Positions 27,120-34,415 of a stretch of DNA of 64,000 nucleotides are shown here, in pieces. This stretch comes from Myxococcales bacterium (GTDB lineage: Bacteria; Myxococcota_A; Polyangia; Polyangiales; Polyangiaceae). A program made the translations under genes and the position numbers. The DNA is taken from the NCBI GenBank assembly GCA_016712525.1, contig JADJQX010000007.1, positions 2,356,001 to 2,420,000 of the forward strand, written 5' to 3'. The notes under the pieces were generated by a model. It did no database searches. It was not told where the DNA came from and saw only the letters and a list, made by a program, of their open reading frames with translations. Within the stretch, counting starts at the first letter, position 1; each line of letters opens with the position of its first letter.

Positions 27120-27439
27120 GCGCGAGCCACCCCGAGCGTCCGCCCTTCGCCGAGGGCTACCCTGACGACCCCGAGCTCCTCCGGCTCGTCGCGGCGTTCG
27201 AAGCGGGGGACTACGCGCGGGTGAACGACGGGGCCCGCGCCCTCGCGGAGTCGCCGGATCCGGTCCTCCGGGACGCCGCCCGAGACCTCGCCTCCCGCAC
27301 ACGCCCCGACTCGGCCACCGTGCCGCTCTTCGTCTTCGCGGCGCTCCTCCTCGCCTCCCTCACGGCGTACTGGATCACCCACGACGGCCCCTCCGGCCCT
27401 CCGAACGAGCCCAAACCCGCGGTCGAGATCATTCGGTGA
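27116..27439 (+). CDS. Small protein with C-terminal membrane anchor
   Basis: 107 residues from GTG 27116, which overlaps the preceding stop (GTGA) and implies coupled translation. The N-terminal 60 residues are helical and TPR-like (LLRLVAAFEAGDYARVNDGA). One membrane helix follows (TVPLFVFAALLLASLTAYWI), then a short Pro-rich tail. It may tether or modulate the MBL-fold protein; that is inferred from coupling only. Confidence 0.65.
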   Translation: MSASHPERPPFAEGYPDDPELLRLVAAFEAGDYARVNDGARALAESPDPVLRDAARDLASRTRPDSATVPLFVFAALLLASLTAYWITHDGPSGPPNEPKPAVEIIR

Positions 27440-27458
27440 CCGCGGCCTTGACGAAAGA

Positions 27459-27473
27459 GTGAACGTCATTCAC
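27459..27473. promoter_or_regulatory. Operator-like inverted repeat before the hydroxylase gene
   Basis: GTGAA (27459-27463), 5 bases, TTCAC (27469-27473) lies 6 bases after a TTGACG (27448-27453) and 35 bases before the start at 27508. A TetR-type regulator could bind here. Confidence 0.45.
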
Positions 27474-27507
27474 ATTACCTTCACAGCCTGGAGCTGCGGA
27501 GGTTCCT

Positions 27508-28131
27508 ATGTCGCTCGCATTTTTCTCATTGGGTGCGCTGGCCTGGTCGGCAAGTGAGTACGCCATTCACAGGTTCGTGGGGCACGGTCCGCGGAGGAAG
27601 AAGCCCAGCACGTGGCGGGGCATGCTCTCGCTCGAGGGGCTCGCGTACGCGTTCAACTCGGAGCACCTCGCGCACCACGCCGACCCGAGCTACTTCGCGC
27701 CGAGCTCCCAGAAGGCGGCGGCCGCGGCGCTCACCGTGGGCGCGGGCTTCGTCTGCCTCACGCCCATCTTCGGGCCGCGGAGGGCGCTCGCCTTCGCGAC
27801 GGGCCTCGCGTCGACGTACCTCGGCTACGAGATCGTGCACCGGCGCATCCACACCCACGCCCCGAAGAGCGCGTACGCGGCGTTCGTCCGCAAGCACCAC
27901 CTCCTCCACCACCACAAGACACCCAAGGAGAACCACGGCGTCACCACCCCGGTGTGGGACGCGGTCTTCGGCACGTACTCCAAGGTCGACGTGCTGCGCA
28001 TGCCGCGCGGCGCCGCCCCCGCCTGGATGACCGGGGCCGATGGGGAGATCCTCCCTGCGTACGCGGACGACTACACCCTCGTCGGTCCGAAGGTCACGAC
28101 GAGAGCCCAGCCGACCGTCGGCGCCGCCTGA
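27508..28131 (+). CDS. Fatty acid hydroxylase / sterol desaturase superfamily protein
   Basis: 207 residues; GGAGG precedes the ATG. Histidine clusters of the membrane di-iron hydroxylases are complete: HRFVGH, SEHLAHH, IVHRRIHTH and KHHLLHHH, followed by NHG. Hydrophobic segments at the start and around residues 70-105 place it in the inner membrane. This family uses oxygen to hydroxylate or desaturate lipids, sterols or carotenoids; the substrate cannot be told here. The gene is shorter than sterol desaturases and closer in size to lipid hydroxylases. Confidence 0.85.
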   Translation: MSLAFFSLGALAWSASEYAIHRFVGHGPRRKKPSTWRGMLSLEGLAYAFNSEHLAHHADPSYFAPSSQKAAAAALTVGAGFVCLTPIFGPRRALAFATGLASTYLGYEIVHRRIHTHAPKSAYAAFVRKHHLLHHHKTPKENHGVTTPVWDAVFGTYSKVDVLRMPRGAAPAWMTGADGEILPAYADDYTLVGPKVTTRAQPTVGAA

Positions 28132-28145
28132 GCCTTCTCTCGTGC

Positions 28146-28162
28146 CCGCCCGGCTCGGGCGG
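28146..28162. terminator. GC hairpin after the hydroxylase gene
   Basis: CCGCCCG (28146-28152) and CGGGCGG (28156-28162) form a perfect 7-bp stem with a 3-base loop, 15 bases after the stop. No T-run follows. Confidence 0.35.
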
Positions 28163-28206
28163 CGTCGAGACGTCGGGGGGGCGCGGGACTTCGGCCACGC
28201 ACCGTG

Positions 28207-28212
28207 TATCCT
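28207..28212 (+). promoter_or_regulatory. -10 element of a probable leaderless promoter (lipase-like gene)
   Basis: TATCCT, preceded by TG, ends exactly 6 bases before ATG 28219. There is no Shine-Dalgarno site. Confidence 0.5.
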
Positions 28213-28218
28213 TCGCGC

Positions 28219-30264
28219 ATGCCTCGCAGGTTCACGGTTCCCCTCTTCCTTTTCGCCGGTGCGGCCCTCGCGTCGGGGCTCTCGGCGGCGTGCTCGTCGT
28301 CCGCGGAGGCCTCGAGCCCCCCGCCAGCCAGCATCTTCGTCGCGCCGGCGGCGCTCTCCGAGCTCTCGGGTGAGGCCTACTTCGATCACCCGTTCCCGAG
28401 CGATCTGCGGCGCGACGAGACCGGGCACGCCGTCTACGAGGGCTTCTACTCCCCGTTCGAGTCGCGCCTCATCGCCGACTACGTGAAGGCGACGAAGGGG
28501 CTCCTTCGTGGGTTCTCGCCCGCCGCGGCGATCCACCTGCGCTTCTCGGCCGACGTCGATCCCGCGTCGCTCCCGGCCGATCCCGGCGCGGCGAAGAGCC
28601 CATCGTCCTCGGTGCAGCTCGTCGACATCGACCCGAAATCGCCCGAGCGCGGCAAACGGCGCCCGATCGAGACGTCGTTCCGCGCGGCGAAGGGCGTGTA
28701 CATCCCGAAAGATACGCTCGCGGTGCTGCCCATGCCCGGCGCGCCGCTCCTCCCGAGCACACGCTACGCCCTCGTCGTGACTCGCGCCCTCAGGAGCACC
28801 GACGGGCGCGCGTTCGAGCCCTCGTCCGATCTCGCCGAGGTGCTCGGAGAGACGCCGCCCACCTCGAAGACCGAGAAGGTGCGCGCGGCCTACGGCGATG
28901 CGGTGACCGAGCTCGCGGCCGCGGGCATCCCCAAAGGAGACGTCGCCCACCTCACGGTTTTCACCACGAACGATCCGACCGACGAGCTCTTTCGCGTCGT
29001 CGACGCCATGAAATCCCAGGTGAAGGCCCCCGTAGCGCGCGACATCGTCGCGAAGGATCAGGCCGCCTCGTACGACGTGTACGAGGGCATGTACGGACCC
29101 ACGCCGAGCTACCAGGCGGGCACGGTGCCCTTCGCGCAGCAAGGCGGGGCCTTCACGTTCGACGACAAGGGCGTGCCCGTGCTCCAAGGCACGTTCGACG
29201 TGCGCTTCGCGATCGTGATCCCGAACGCCCAAAAATGCCCCGAGCCCGAGGCAGGCTACCCGGTCGTGATCTACGCCCACGGCACCGGCGGCGACTACCG
29301 CAGCATCATGTCGAAGAGCGTGGGGCCCGCGCTCGCCGAGGCGTGCCTCGCGACGGTGGGCACGGATCAGATCTTCCACGGGACGCGCCCCGGCGCGCCT
29401 CCCGACAGCGATCCGAACAAGGAGGGGAACACGCAGCTCCTCTTCTTCAACTTGAATAACCCCACCGCGGCCCGCACGAACGGGCGCCAGTCGGCGGTCG
29501 ACGTGGCCCAAGAGGCGCGGCTCTTCACCGAGACCGGGCTCGTCGTCCCCGCGGCGGTCGCGCGCTCCGGCAAAGACGTGAAGCTCGACGGAAAACGCGT
29601 GACGTTCTACGGGCACTCGCAGGGCGGGCTCAACGGGCCGCTCTACCTCGCGGCCGACCCGTCGTCGCGCGGGGGTGTGCTCTCGGGCACGGGCAGCCTC
29701 ATCACGATCGCGCTCCTCGAGAAGACCGAGCCCAAGCCGAGCGTGGCCGGCGCGCTGCGTGTGCTGCTCTCGCTCACCGATCCCGAAGAGGGCAAGGAGC
29801 TCGATCTCTTCCACCCCGTCGTCAACCTGGCGCAGGCCATGGTCGATACGACCGATCCCATCCACTACATGGGGCGCATCATCCAGCGGCCGCGCGAGGG
29901 CTTCGCACCGAAGAGCATCTTCGAGACCGAGGGCATCGGGGCCGACGGCGTGGGCGACAGCTACGCTCCACCGCACGGCATCGAGGTCGGCGCCGTGGCG
30001 CTCGGGCTCCCGCGGCAGGCGCCGGGCCTCTGGCCGATCCGTGAGGCGAAGTTCGCCGGCCTCGGCGACGTCACCGTGCCCGCCGATGGCCTCGTGGGGA
30101 ACCTCGCGGGCGGCAAGGCCTCGGGCGTGCTCGCGCAGTACGCGCCGAAGCCGGGCTCCGACGGCCACTTCGTGGCGTACGACGTGCCCGAGGCGAAGAG
30201 CCAAATCGTCAAGTTTCTCCGCAACTTGGCAGACGACCCGAGGGGCAAGGTCTCTCCCCCTTGA
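28219..30264 (+). CDS. Alpha/beta-hydrolase lipoprotein, lipase-like
   Basis: 681 residues. The signal ends at GLSAAC (Cys about 25), so it is probably outer-membrane anchored. The N-terminal half (about 30-300) is a beta-rich region with FDHPFPSDLRRDETG, like the N-terminal domain of bacterial virulence-factor lipases. The catalytic half has GYPVVIYAHGTGGDY (oxyanion region) and the nucleophile elbow GHSQGG. A late DGHF near the C-terminus likely supplies the His. Similar large myxobacterial lipoproteins are annotated as hydrolases without known substrates. Monocistronic, ending at a strong terminator. Confidence 0.82.
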   Translation: MPRRFTVPLFLFAGAALASGLSAACSSSAEASSPPPASIFVAPAALSELSGEAYFDHPFPSDLRRDETGHAVYEGFYSPFESRLIADYVKATKGLLRGFSPAAAIHLRFSADVDPASLPADPGAAKSPSSSVQLVDIDPKSPERGKRRPIETSFRAAKGVYIPKDTLAVLPMPGAPLLPSTRYALVVTRALRSTDGRAFEPSSDLAEVLGETPPTSKTEKVRAAYGDAVTELAAAGIPKGDVAHLTVFTTNDPTDELFRVVDAMKSQVKAPVARDIVAKDQAASYDVYEGMYGPTPSYQAGTVPFAQQGGAFTFDDKGVPVLQGTFDVRFAIVIPNAQKCPEPEAGYPVVIYAHGTGGDYRSIMSKSVGPALAEACLATVGTDQIFHGTRPGAPPDSDPNKEGNTQLLFFNLNNPTAARTNGRQSAVDVAQEARLFTETGLVVPAAVARSGKDVKLDGKRVTFYGHSQGGLNGPLYLAADPSSRGGVLSGTGSLITIALLEKTEPKPSVAGALRVLLSLTDPEEGKELDLFHPVVNLAQAMVDTTDPIHYMGRIIQRPREGFAPKSIFETEGIGADGVGDSYAPPHGIEVGAVALGLPRQAPGLWPIREAKFAGLGDVTVPADGLVGNLAGGKASGVLAQYAPKPGSDGHFVAYDVPEAKSQIVKFLRNLADDPRGKVSPP

Positions 30265-30290
30265 GCCGGGGCGTAGCCCCGAAATGAAGG

Positions 30291-30323
30291 AGGCCTCGGA
30301 GCCCTTCGTGGGTTCCGAGGCCT
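30291..30323. terminator. Bidirectional intrinsic terminator
   Basis: AGGCCTCGGA (30291-30300) pairs perfectly with TCCGAGGCCT (30314-30323), extended by an inner CCC/GGG, then TCGTGCAT. A smaller GGGGC/GCCCC hairpin precedes it at about 30268-30280. It lies between convergent genes. Confidence 0.75.
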
Positions 30324-30346
30324 TCGTGCATCGGGTGCGGCGCGCG

Positions 30347-31015
30347 TTACTTCTTCGCCCACACCTTGTCGAGGAACGCGCCCTCGAAGGGATCGCCGTG
30401 GCACGTCTCGCAGCCGTGCTCCTTCTTGTCGGTGCGCTTCACCTTGTCGACGAGCTCCTTCTGCATCCAGCCCGCGAGCGCCTTCTTGTCGCTCTTGTCG
30501 AGCGTCTCCATGCGGCCTTGGTGGCACGAGTCGCAGTAGATGGGCGCGCCGTCGGCCATGGCGAGGCCGCGCGTGAACTCGTTCCACATGCGCGCGGCGA
30601 TCTTCTTGTGGGGCGTGGGCGCCTTGAAATCGTCGGCGTTGTGGCAGCCGTTGCACTGCACGCCGAGGGCCTTGTTGAAGGTCTTCATGACCTTGCGGAG
30701 CTTCTCGGGCTCGAGCTTCTCGATGGGCGGGAGCTTCTTCGGATCGAGGCCGATGGCCGCGAGGTCGGCCGTCATTTGGGTGGCCATGGTGGGCTTCATC
30801 ACGACGGGCGCCTTCGCGGGCGCGGCCGACGCGGAGGCCGAGGGGGCTGCGGAGGCCGAGGCCGACGGGGCCGGGACGGCCGACGCGGAGGGCACGGCGG
30901 AGGCCGAAGGCACGGGCGGCGTGGCCGGGGGCGGGACGTTGCCGTCGCACGCGGCGGCCACGAACGACGCGGCGAGCGAGAGCACGAACAGCGCGGACAT
31001 GGTGCGAGATTTCAT
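30347..31015 (-). CDS. Triheme c-type cytochrome lipoprotein
   Basis: 222 residues. The signal ends at FVAAAC (Cys about 23), followed by a Pro/Ser/Ala repeat linker of about 50 residues. Three heme sites CNGCH, CDSCH and CETCH are spaced about 50 residues apart. The first lies in VMKTFNKALGVQCNGCH, a context like the cytochrome subunits of photosynthetic reaction centres and related membrane-attached multihemes. It probably carries electrons in the periplasm. The electron partner is not visible nearby. Confidence 0.87.
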   Translation of the reverse strand: MKSRTMSALFVLSLAASFVAAACDGNVPPPATPPVPSASAVPSASAVPAPSASASAAPSASASAAPAKAPVVMKPTMATQMTADLAAIGLDPKKLPPIEKLEPEKLRKVMKTFNKALGVQCNGCHNADDFKAPTPHKKIAARMWNEFTRGLAMADGAPIYCDSCHQGRMETLDKSDKKALAGWMQKELVDKVKRTDKKEHGCETCHGDPFEGAFLDKVWAKK

Positions 31016-31059
31016 GAGACGTGGAGCTTTCGACAAGAGTGTAAGGGCTTGAGTTTGCT

Positions 31060-31581
31060 CTAAAATTTGCCCGAGGTAGAGAGGAACGTGAGCTTGTCGT
31101 TCGTCTCGCGGAGGCGGCTCGTGAGCATGCGCACCGAGCTCCACAGCACCTCGTAGGCGAGGTCCTTGTGGAGGAAGAGGAGGTCGTCGAAGTCGTCCTT
31201 CGAGATGACGAGCAAGCGGCACCGCTCGTGAGCGAGCGCGTCGGCCGAGCGGGTGGACTCGTCGAGCAAGGCCATCTCGCCGAAGACCTCACCCGGCCCG
31301 AGCACGGCGAGCGCCTCTTCGCCCATGCCGGCCACGTTGCGCGAGATGCGCACCTTGCCGTCGAGGATGATGTAGAGGCGGTCGCCCGGATCGCCGTACT
31401 GGAAGATGCGCGCGCCGAGCGGGTGAGCCTCTTCTCGGGTGACCTCGGCGATGAGCGCGAGGGCCTCGCCGGTGAGCCCGTCGAAGAACGGGACACGCGC
31501 GAGCTGCTCTTCGCGGAGGGCCGTGGAGGTCTTTTCGCTCACGGCCTCGCACGGTAGCGTTTTTCTAGGCCGAGAGTCCAC
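31060..31581 (-). CDS. Cyclic-nucleotide-binding domain protein
   Basis: 173 residues from GTG 31581; a GTG at 31542 with GAGG upstream is at least as likely. It is a single cNMP-binding (CAP_ED) domain: VPFFDGLTGEALALIAEVT, then GDRLYIILDGKVRI and the phosphate-binding cassette GEVFGEMALLDESTRSADA, in which GE and R are both kept. No DNA-binding helix-turn-helix follows, so it is a sensor that must act through another protein. It lies 44 bases upstream of the triheme cytochrome gene and could share its transcript. Confidence 0.85.
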   Translation of the reverse strand: MDSRPRKTLPCEAVSEKTSTALREEQLARVPFFDGLTGEALALIAEVTREEAHPLGARIFQYGDPGDRLYIILDGKVRISRNVAGMGEEALAVLGPGEVFGEMALLDESTRSADALAHERCRLLVISKDDFDDLLFLHKDLAYEVLWSSVRMLTSRLRETNDKLTFLSTSGKF

Positions 31582-31741
31582 ATTCCGAAGCCCGGGCCGA
31601 TGGACCTCGGGAACATTCGGGGGCGGCGCGGGCCTCCGCGGTCTTCGTGGCCTTCACGGCCTTCGGGGCGGGTGTCGTGAGAGGTAGGAACGGCCGCTTT
31701 GGCGTCGCACGATTCGGCGCGCGTGCCCGAGGGAGTCGGCG

Positions 31742-31747
31742 TAGAGT
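31742..31747 (+). promoter_or_regulatory. -10 element of a probable short-leader promoter (trxB)
   Basis: TAGAGT lies 8 bases before ATG 31756; no Shine-Dalgarno site is present. Confidence 0.4.
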
Positions 31748-31755
31748 TCTCGCCC

Positions 31756-32712
31756 ATGAGCGAAACCCGGAAAGTCATCATCATCGGTTCGGGCCCTGCG
31801 GGCCACACGGCGGCCATCTACGCGTCACGCGCCAACCTGAAGCCGCTCATGTTCGAGGGCCTCGTCCGCGGCGGCATCCCCGGCGGCCAGCTCATGATCA
31901 CGAACGACGTCGAGAACTACCCGGGCTTCCCCGAGAAGATCACCGGGCCCGACCTCATGAAGGCGTTCCGCGATCAGTCGGTCCACCAGGGCGCCGAGAT
32001 CCGCACGGAAGACGTCAACAAGGTCGACTTCTCGAAGCGCCCGTTCCGAGTGTGGGCGGGCGACGACAACGTCGAGTACTCGGCCGAGACGATCATCATC
32101 GCGACCGGCGCCCAGGCCAAATGGCTCGGCATCGAGAGCGAGCACGCGCTCAAGGGGCGCGGCGTGTCCGCGTGCGCCGTGTGCGACGGCGCCTTCTTCC
32201 GCAACCAGGACGTCGCCGTGGTCGGCGGCGGCGACACGGCGATGGAAGAGGCCATGTACCTCTCGGGCATCTGCAAGACGGTGCACCTCATCCACCGCCG
32301 CGAGGAGTTCCGCGCGAGCAAGGCGATGCAGGACCGCGTGCTCAAGAACCCGAAGATCGTCATCCACTACAACAGCGAGGTCGACGAGATCCTCGACGTG
32401 TCCAAGGGCGAGGTCACGGGCATCCGCCTCCGCAACTCGAAGACGGGCGACAAGAAGACCCTCGACGTCACGGGGTACTTCGTCGCCATCGGTCACACGC
32501 CGAACACCGATCTCTTCAAGGACTTCCTCGAGCTCCACGACAACGGCTACCTGAAGACCAAGCCGGGCACCGCGCAGACCAACGTGCCCGGCGTGTTCGC
32601 CGCGGGCGACGTGCAGGACTTCGTCTACCGCCAGGCCGTCACGGCCGCGGGCTCGGGCTGCATGGCCGCGCTCGAGGCGGAGCGCTGGCTCGCCATCAAC
32701 GGCACCCACTGA
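31756..32712 (+). CDS. trxB: Thioredoxin-disulfide reductase
   Basis: 318 residues. This flavoenzyme reduces thioredoxin with NADPH in the cytoplasm. The FAD-binding IIIGSGPAGHTAAIYASR, the redox-active CAVC (Cys140 and Cys143), the NADPH-binding VVGGGDTAMEEA with HRR, and the C-terminal GVFAAGDVQDFVYRQAVTAA are all intact. Length is standard. No thioredoxin gene is adjacent. A strong terminator follows, and it is a single-gene unit. Confidence 0.97.
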   Translation: MSETRKVIIIGSGPAGHTAAIYASRANLKPLMFEGLVRGGIPGGQLMITNDVENYPGFPEKITGPDLMKAFRDQSVHQGAEIRTEDVNKVDFSKRPFRVWAGDDNVEYSAETIIIATGAQAKWLGIESEHALKGRGVSACAVCDGAFFRNQDVAVVGGGDTAMEEAMYLSGICKTVHLIHRREEFRASKAMQDRVLKNPKIVIHYNSEVDEILDVSKGEVTGIRLRNSKTGDKKTLDVTGYFVAIGHTPNTDLFKDFLELHDNGYLKTKPGTAQTNVPGVFAAGDVQDFVYRQAVTAAGSGCMAALEAERWLAINGTH

Positions 32713-32763
32713 CGAGACGCGCTCGTCCCGATCGCGGTCGGGCCGAAGGGCGCAGCCGACGAG

Positions 32764-32788
32764 GGCCTCACGACGACGTCGTGGGGCC
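32764..32788. terminator. Intrinsic terminator after trxB
   Basis: GGCCTCACGAC (32764-32774) pairs with GTCGTGGGGCC (32778-32788), followed by TTCGTGTTTT. Shared with the convergent MBL gene. Confidence 0.75.
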
Positions 32789-32806
32789 TTCGTGTTTTGC
32801 GAGCGC

Positions 32807-33580
32807 TCACGGACGGCCGAGGGCGAGGCGCTCGAGCACGCTCGCGCGAGGCACGGGGCCGAAATGGCCGACGAAGAAGGTCGCGCCTTCGTGTGCGCCC
32901 CGTGCGAGAGCGACGGCGTCACGCGCCGCCCCGGCAGGATCGCACTGGTAGTAGTGGGTCTCGGCGGACGAACCGAGCACCGAGCCCCGGAAGAGATCGC
33001 CGACGAGCACGGCATCTCCCACGACGACGACGAGCGAGCCTGCGGTGTGACGCGAGAGCGGCCGAACCTCTCCATGAACGCCGGTGAGGCCCTCGAGCGG
33101 GCGCGGCGCCGTGATCCACACGTCGGCCGCGAAGGGCGCGTAGCGGGCAGCCTGATGTTTCGCGAGGTCGTCGCGAGCGCCGCCGCTCGTCGGGCAGAGG
33201 GCGTCGTTCTTTCCTTCGGAGAGCAGCGCGCGATCCCCCTCGCCGGCCACGATCGGGGTGCCGTAGCGCGCGCGAAAGTAGGGTGCGCCGCCCGCGTGAT
33301 CGGCGTGCCCGTGCGTGAGGACGATGGCCCCGAGCGCGCGAGGGTCGACGCCCGCGTCGCGGAGATCGGCGTCGAGCGAGGCCGCCTCTTCGGCGAGCCC
33401 GGTGTCGACCAAGAAGGCCGCCCCGTCGGCCCGCACGACGTGCGCGTTCGTGTAGGCGCGGCGGAACGTCACGACCTCCACTCCCCCGACGCGGGTCGTC
33501 GTACGGGAGGTCGCGCACCCCGCGAGGAGGAGGGCCGAGAGGACGAATGGGGCGAAGGACGAGGCGCGTAGGTCGCTCAT
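32807..33580 (-). CDS. MBL-fold hydrolase lipoprotein, subclass B beta-lactamase-like
   Basis: 257 residues. The signal ends at LLLAGC (Cys about 22). The metal motif THGHADHAGG (HxHxDH) near residue 95 is canonical, followed by later ligands in PLSRHTAGSL (His) and a GDLFRGS stretch, then HFGPVP near the end. The order suits periplasmic MBL enzymes such as B3-type beta-lactamases or related hydrolases, but the B3 signature is not complete enough to claim antibiotic resistance. A TetR gene diverges from it and an operator-like palindrome covers its promoter, so expression is probably induced by a small molecule. Confidence 0.82.
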   Translation of the reverse strand: MSDLRASSFAPFVLSALLLAGCATSRTTTRVGGVEVVTFRRAYTNAHVVRADGAAFLVDTGLAEEAASLDADLRDAGVDPRALGAIVLTHGHADHAGGAPYFRARYGTPIVAGEGDRALLSEGKNDALCPTSGGARDDLAKHQAARYAPFAADVWITAPRPLEGLTGVHGEVRPLSRHTAGSLVVVVGDAVLVGDLFRGSVLGSSAETHYYQCDPAGAARDAVALARGAHEGATFFVGHFGPVPRASVLERLALGRP

Positions 33581-33587
33581 GTGACCA

Positions 33588-33616
33588 ACGGTAACATTTG
33601 AAGTAACCAGTGGCAA
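33588..33616 (-). promoter_or_regulatory. Promoter and TetR-type operator of the MBL lipoprotein gene
   Basis: On the minus strand TTGCCA (33616-33611), 17 bases, TACCGT (33593-33588), then 7 bases to the ATG at 33580. The near-palindrome GGTAAC-N7-GTAACC (33590-33608) covers the -10 and spacer. Confidence 0.6.
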
Positions 33617-33724
33617 CATCGCCCCGGTAAAGCTGCGCCGCATGGGCCCCAGGTGACGGTGCGTCCGAGGGGAGCCTCGGGAAATCCAGGGCCGAGCGGG
33701 CCGCGCTCGAGGTATACGAGCGGC

Positions 33725-34333
33725 ATGGCCAGGCCCCCGAAGGCGCGTCCGCCGTACCACCACGGCGATCTCCGCGCGGAGCTCGTCCGGCGCGCGTGCG
33801 AGTCCTTGCGCGAGGGCGACATGCCGACGCTGCGCGAGCTGTCGGCCCGCGTCGGGGTGTCGCACGCCGCCGCGTATCGCCACTTTCCGAACAAGGTCGC
33901 CCTGCTGGCCGAGGTCGCGCGGCTCGGCTTCGAGTCCTTCGCAGAGCGTCTCGCCGCTGCCACGACCACGGCCACGGGCGCCGAGGAGCGCCTCGTGGCG
34001 ATGGGCCGCGCCTACCTCGCCTTCGCCTTCGACGAGCCCGGCATGTTCCGGTTGATGTGGAGCCACGACCTCAAGCCGTTCGACGCCCACCCCGGGCTCG
34101 ACGAGGCCGCGAGGCGCTCCCTCGACGTGCTCCTCGGCACGTTCGACGGCCTTGGCGGAGCCGCCGAACGGCAGCGCGCCGCGCTCGTCGCGTGGTCCAC
34201 GATCCACGGGTACACGGCGCTCGCGCTCGAGCGGCAGCTCGAAGGGCCCTTCGACCTCACCTCCGCCGCGGACGGCATGCCGATCGTCGCGCGAGGGATC
34301 CTCGAGGGTGTCCTCCCTCGAAAGCCTCGCTGA
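33725..34333 (+). CDS. TetR family transcriptional regulator
   Basis: 202 residues from ATG 33725. The N-terminus holds a TetR helix-turn-helix (MPTLRELSARVGVSHAAAYR, then HFPNKVALL), followed by an all-helical ligand domain containing FRLMWSHDL, like the WHG-domain TetR proteins. It diverges from the MBL lipoprotein gene, whose promoter carries an imperfect palindrome, the classical arrangement for repressor and target. TATACG ends 6 bases before the ATG and no Shine-Dalgarno is close, so its own mRNA may be leaderless. Confidence 0.9.
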   Translation: MARPPKARPPYHHGDLRAELVRRACESLREGDMPTLRELSARVGVSHAAAYRHFPNKVALLAEVARLGFESFAERLAAATTTATGAEERLVAMGRAYLAFAFDEPGMFRLMWSHDLKPFDAHPGLDEAARRSLDVLLGTFDGLGGAAERQRAALVAWSTIHGYTALALERQLEGPFDLTSAADGMPIVARGILEGVLPRKPR

Positions 34334-34415
34334 GCGGCCCGCGAAGCCCGGGCGAGGGCCCGCCTCACCTTCGATGCTCGAGACGGGCGCGCGACCTGGC
34401 TCGGACGGTGACCGT

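Noticed and set aside
32807..33580. MBL lipoprotein considered as an antibiotic-resistance beta-lactamase
   Set aside because: The HxHxDH motif is general to the fold and the remaining ligands do not let me assign a beta-lactamase subclass.
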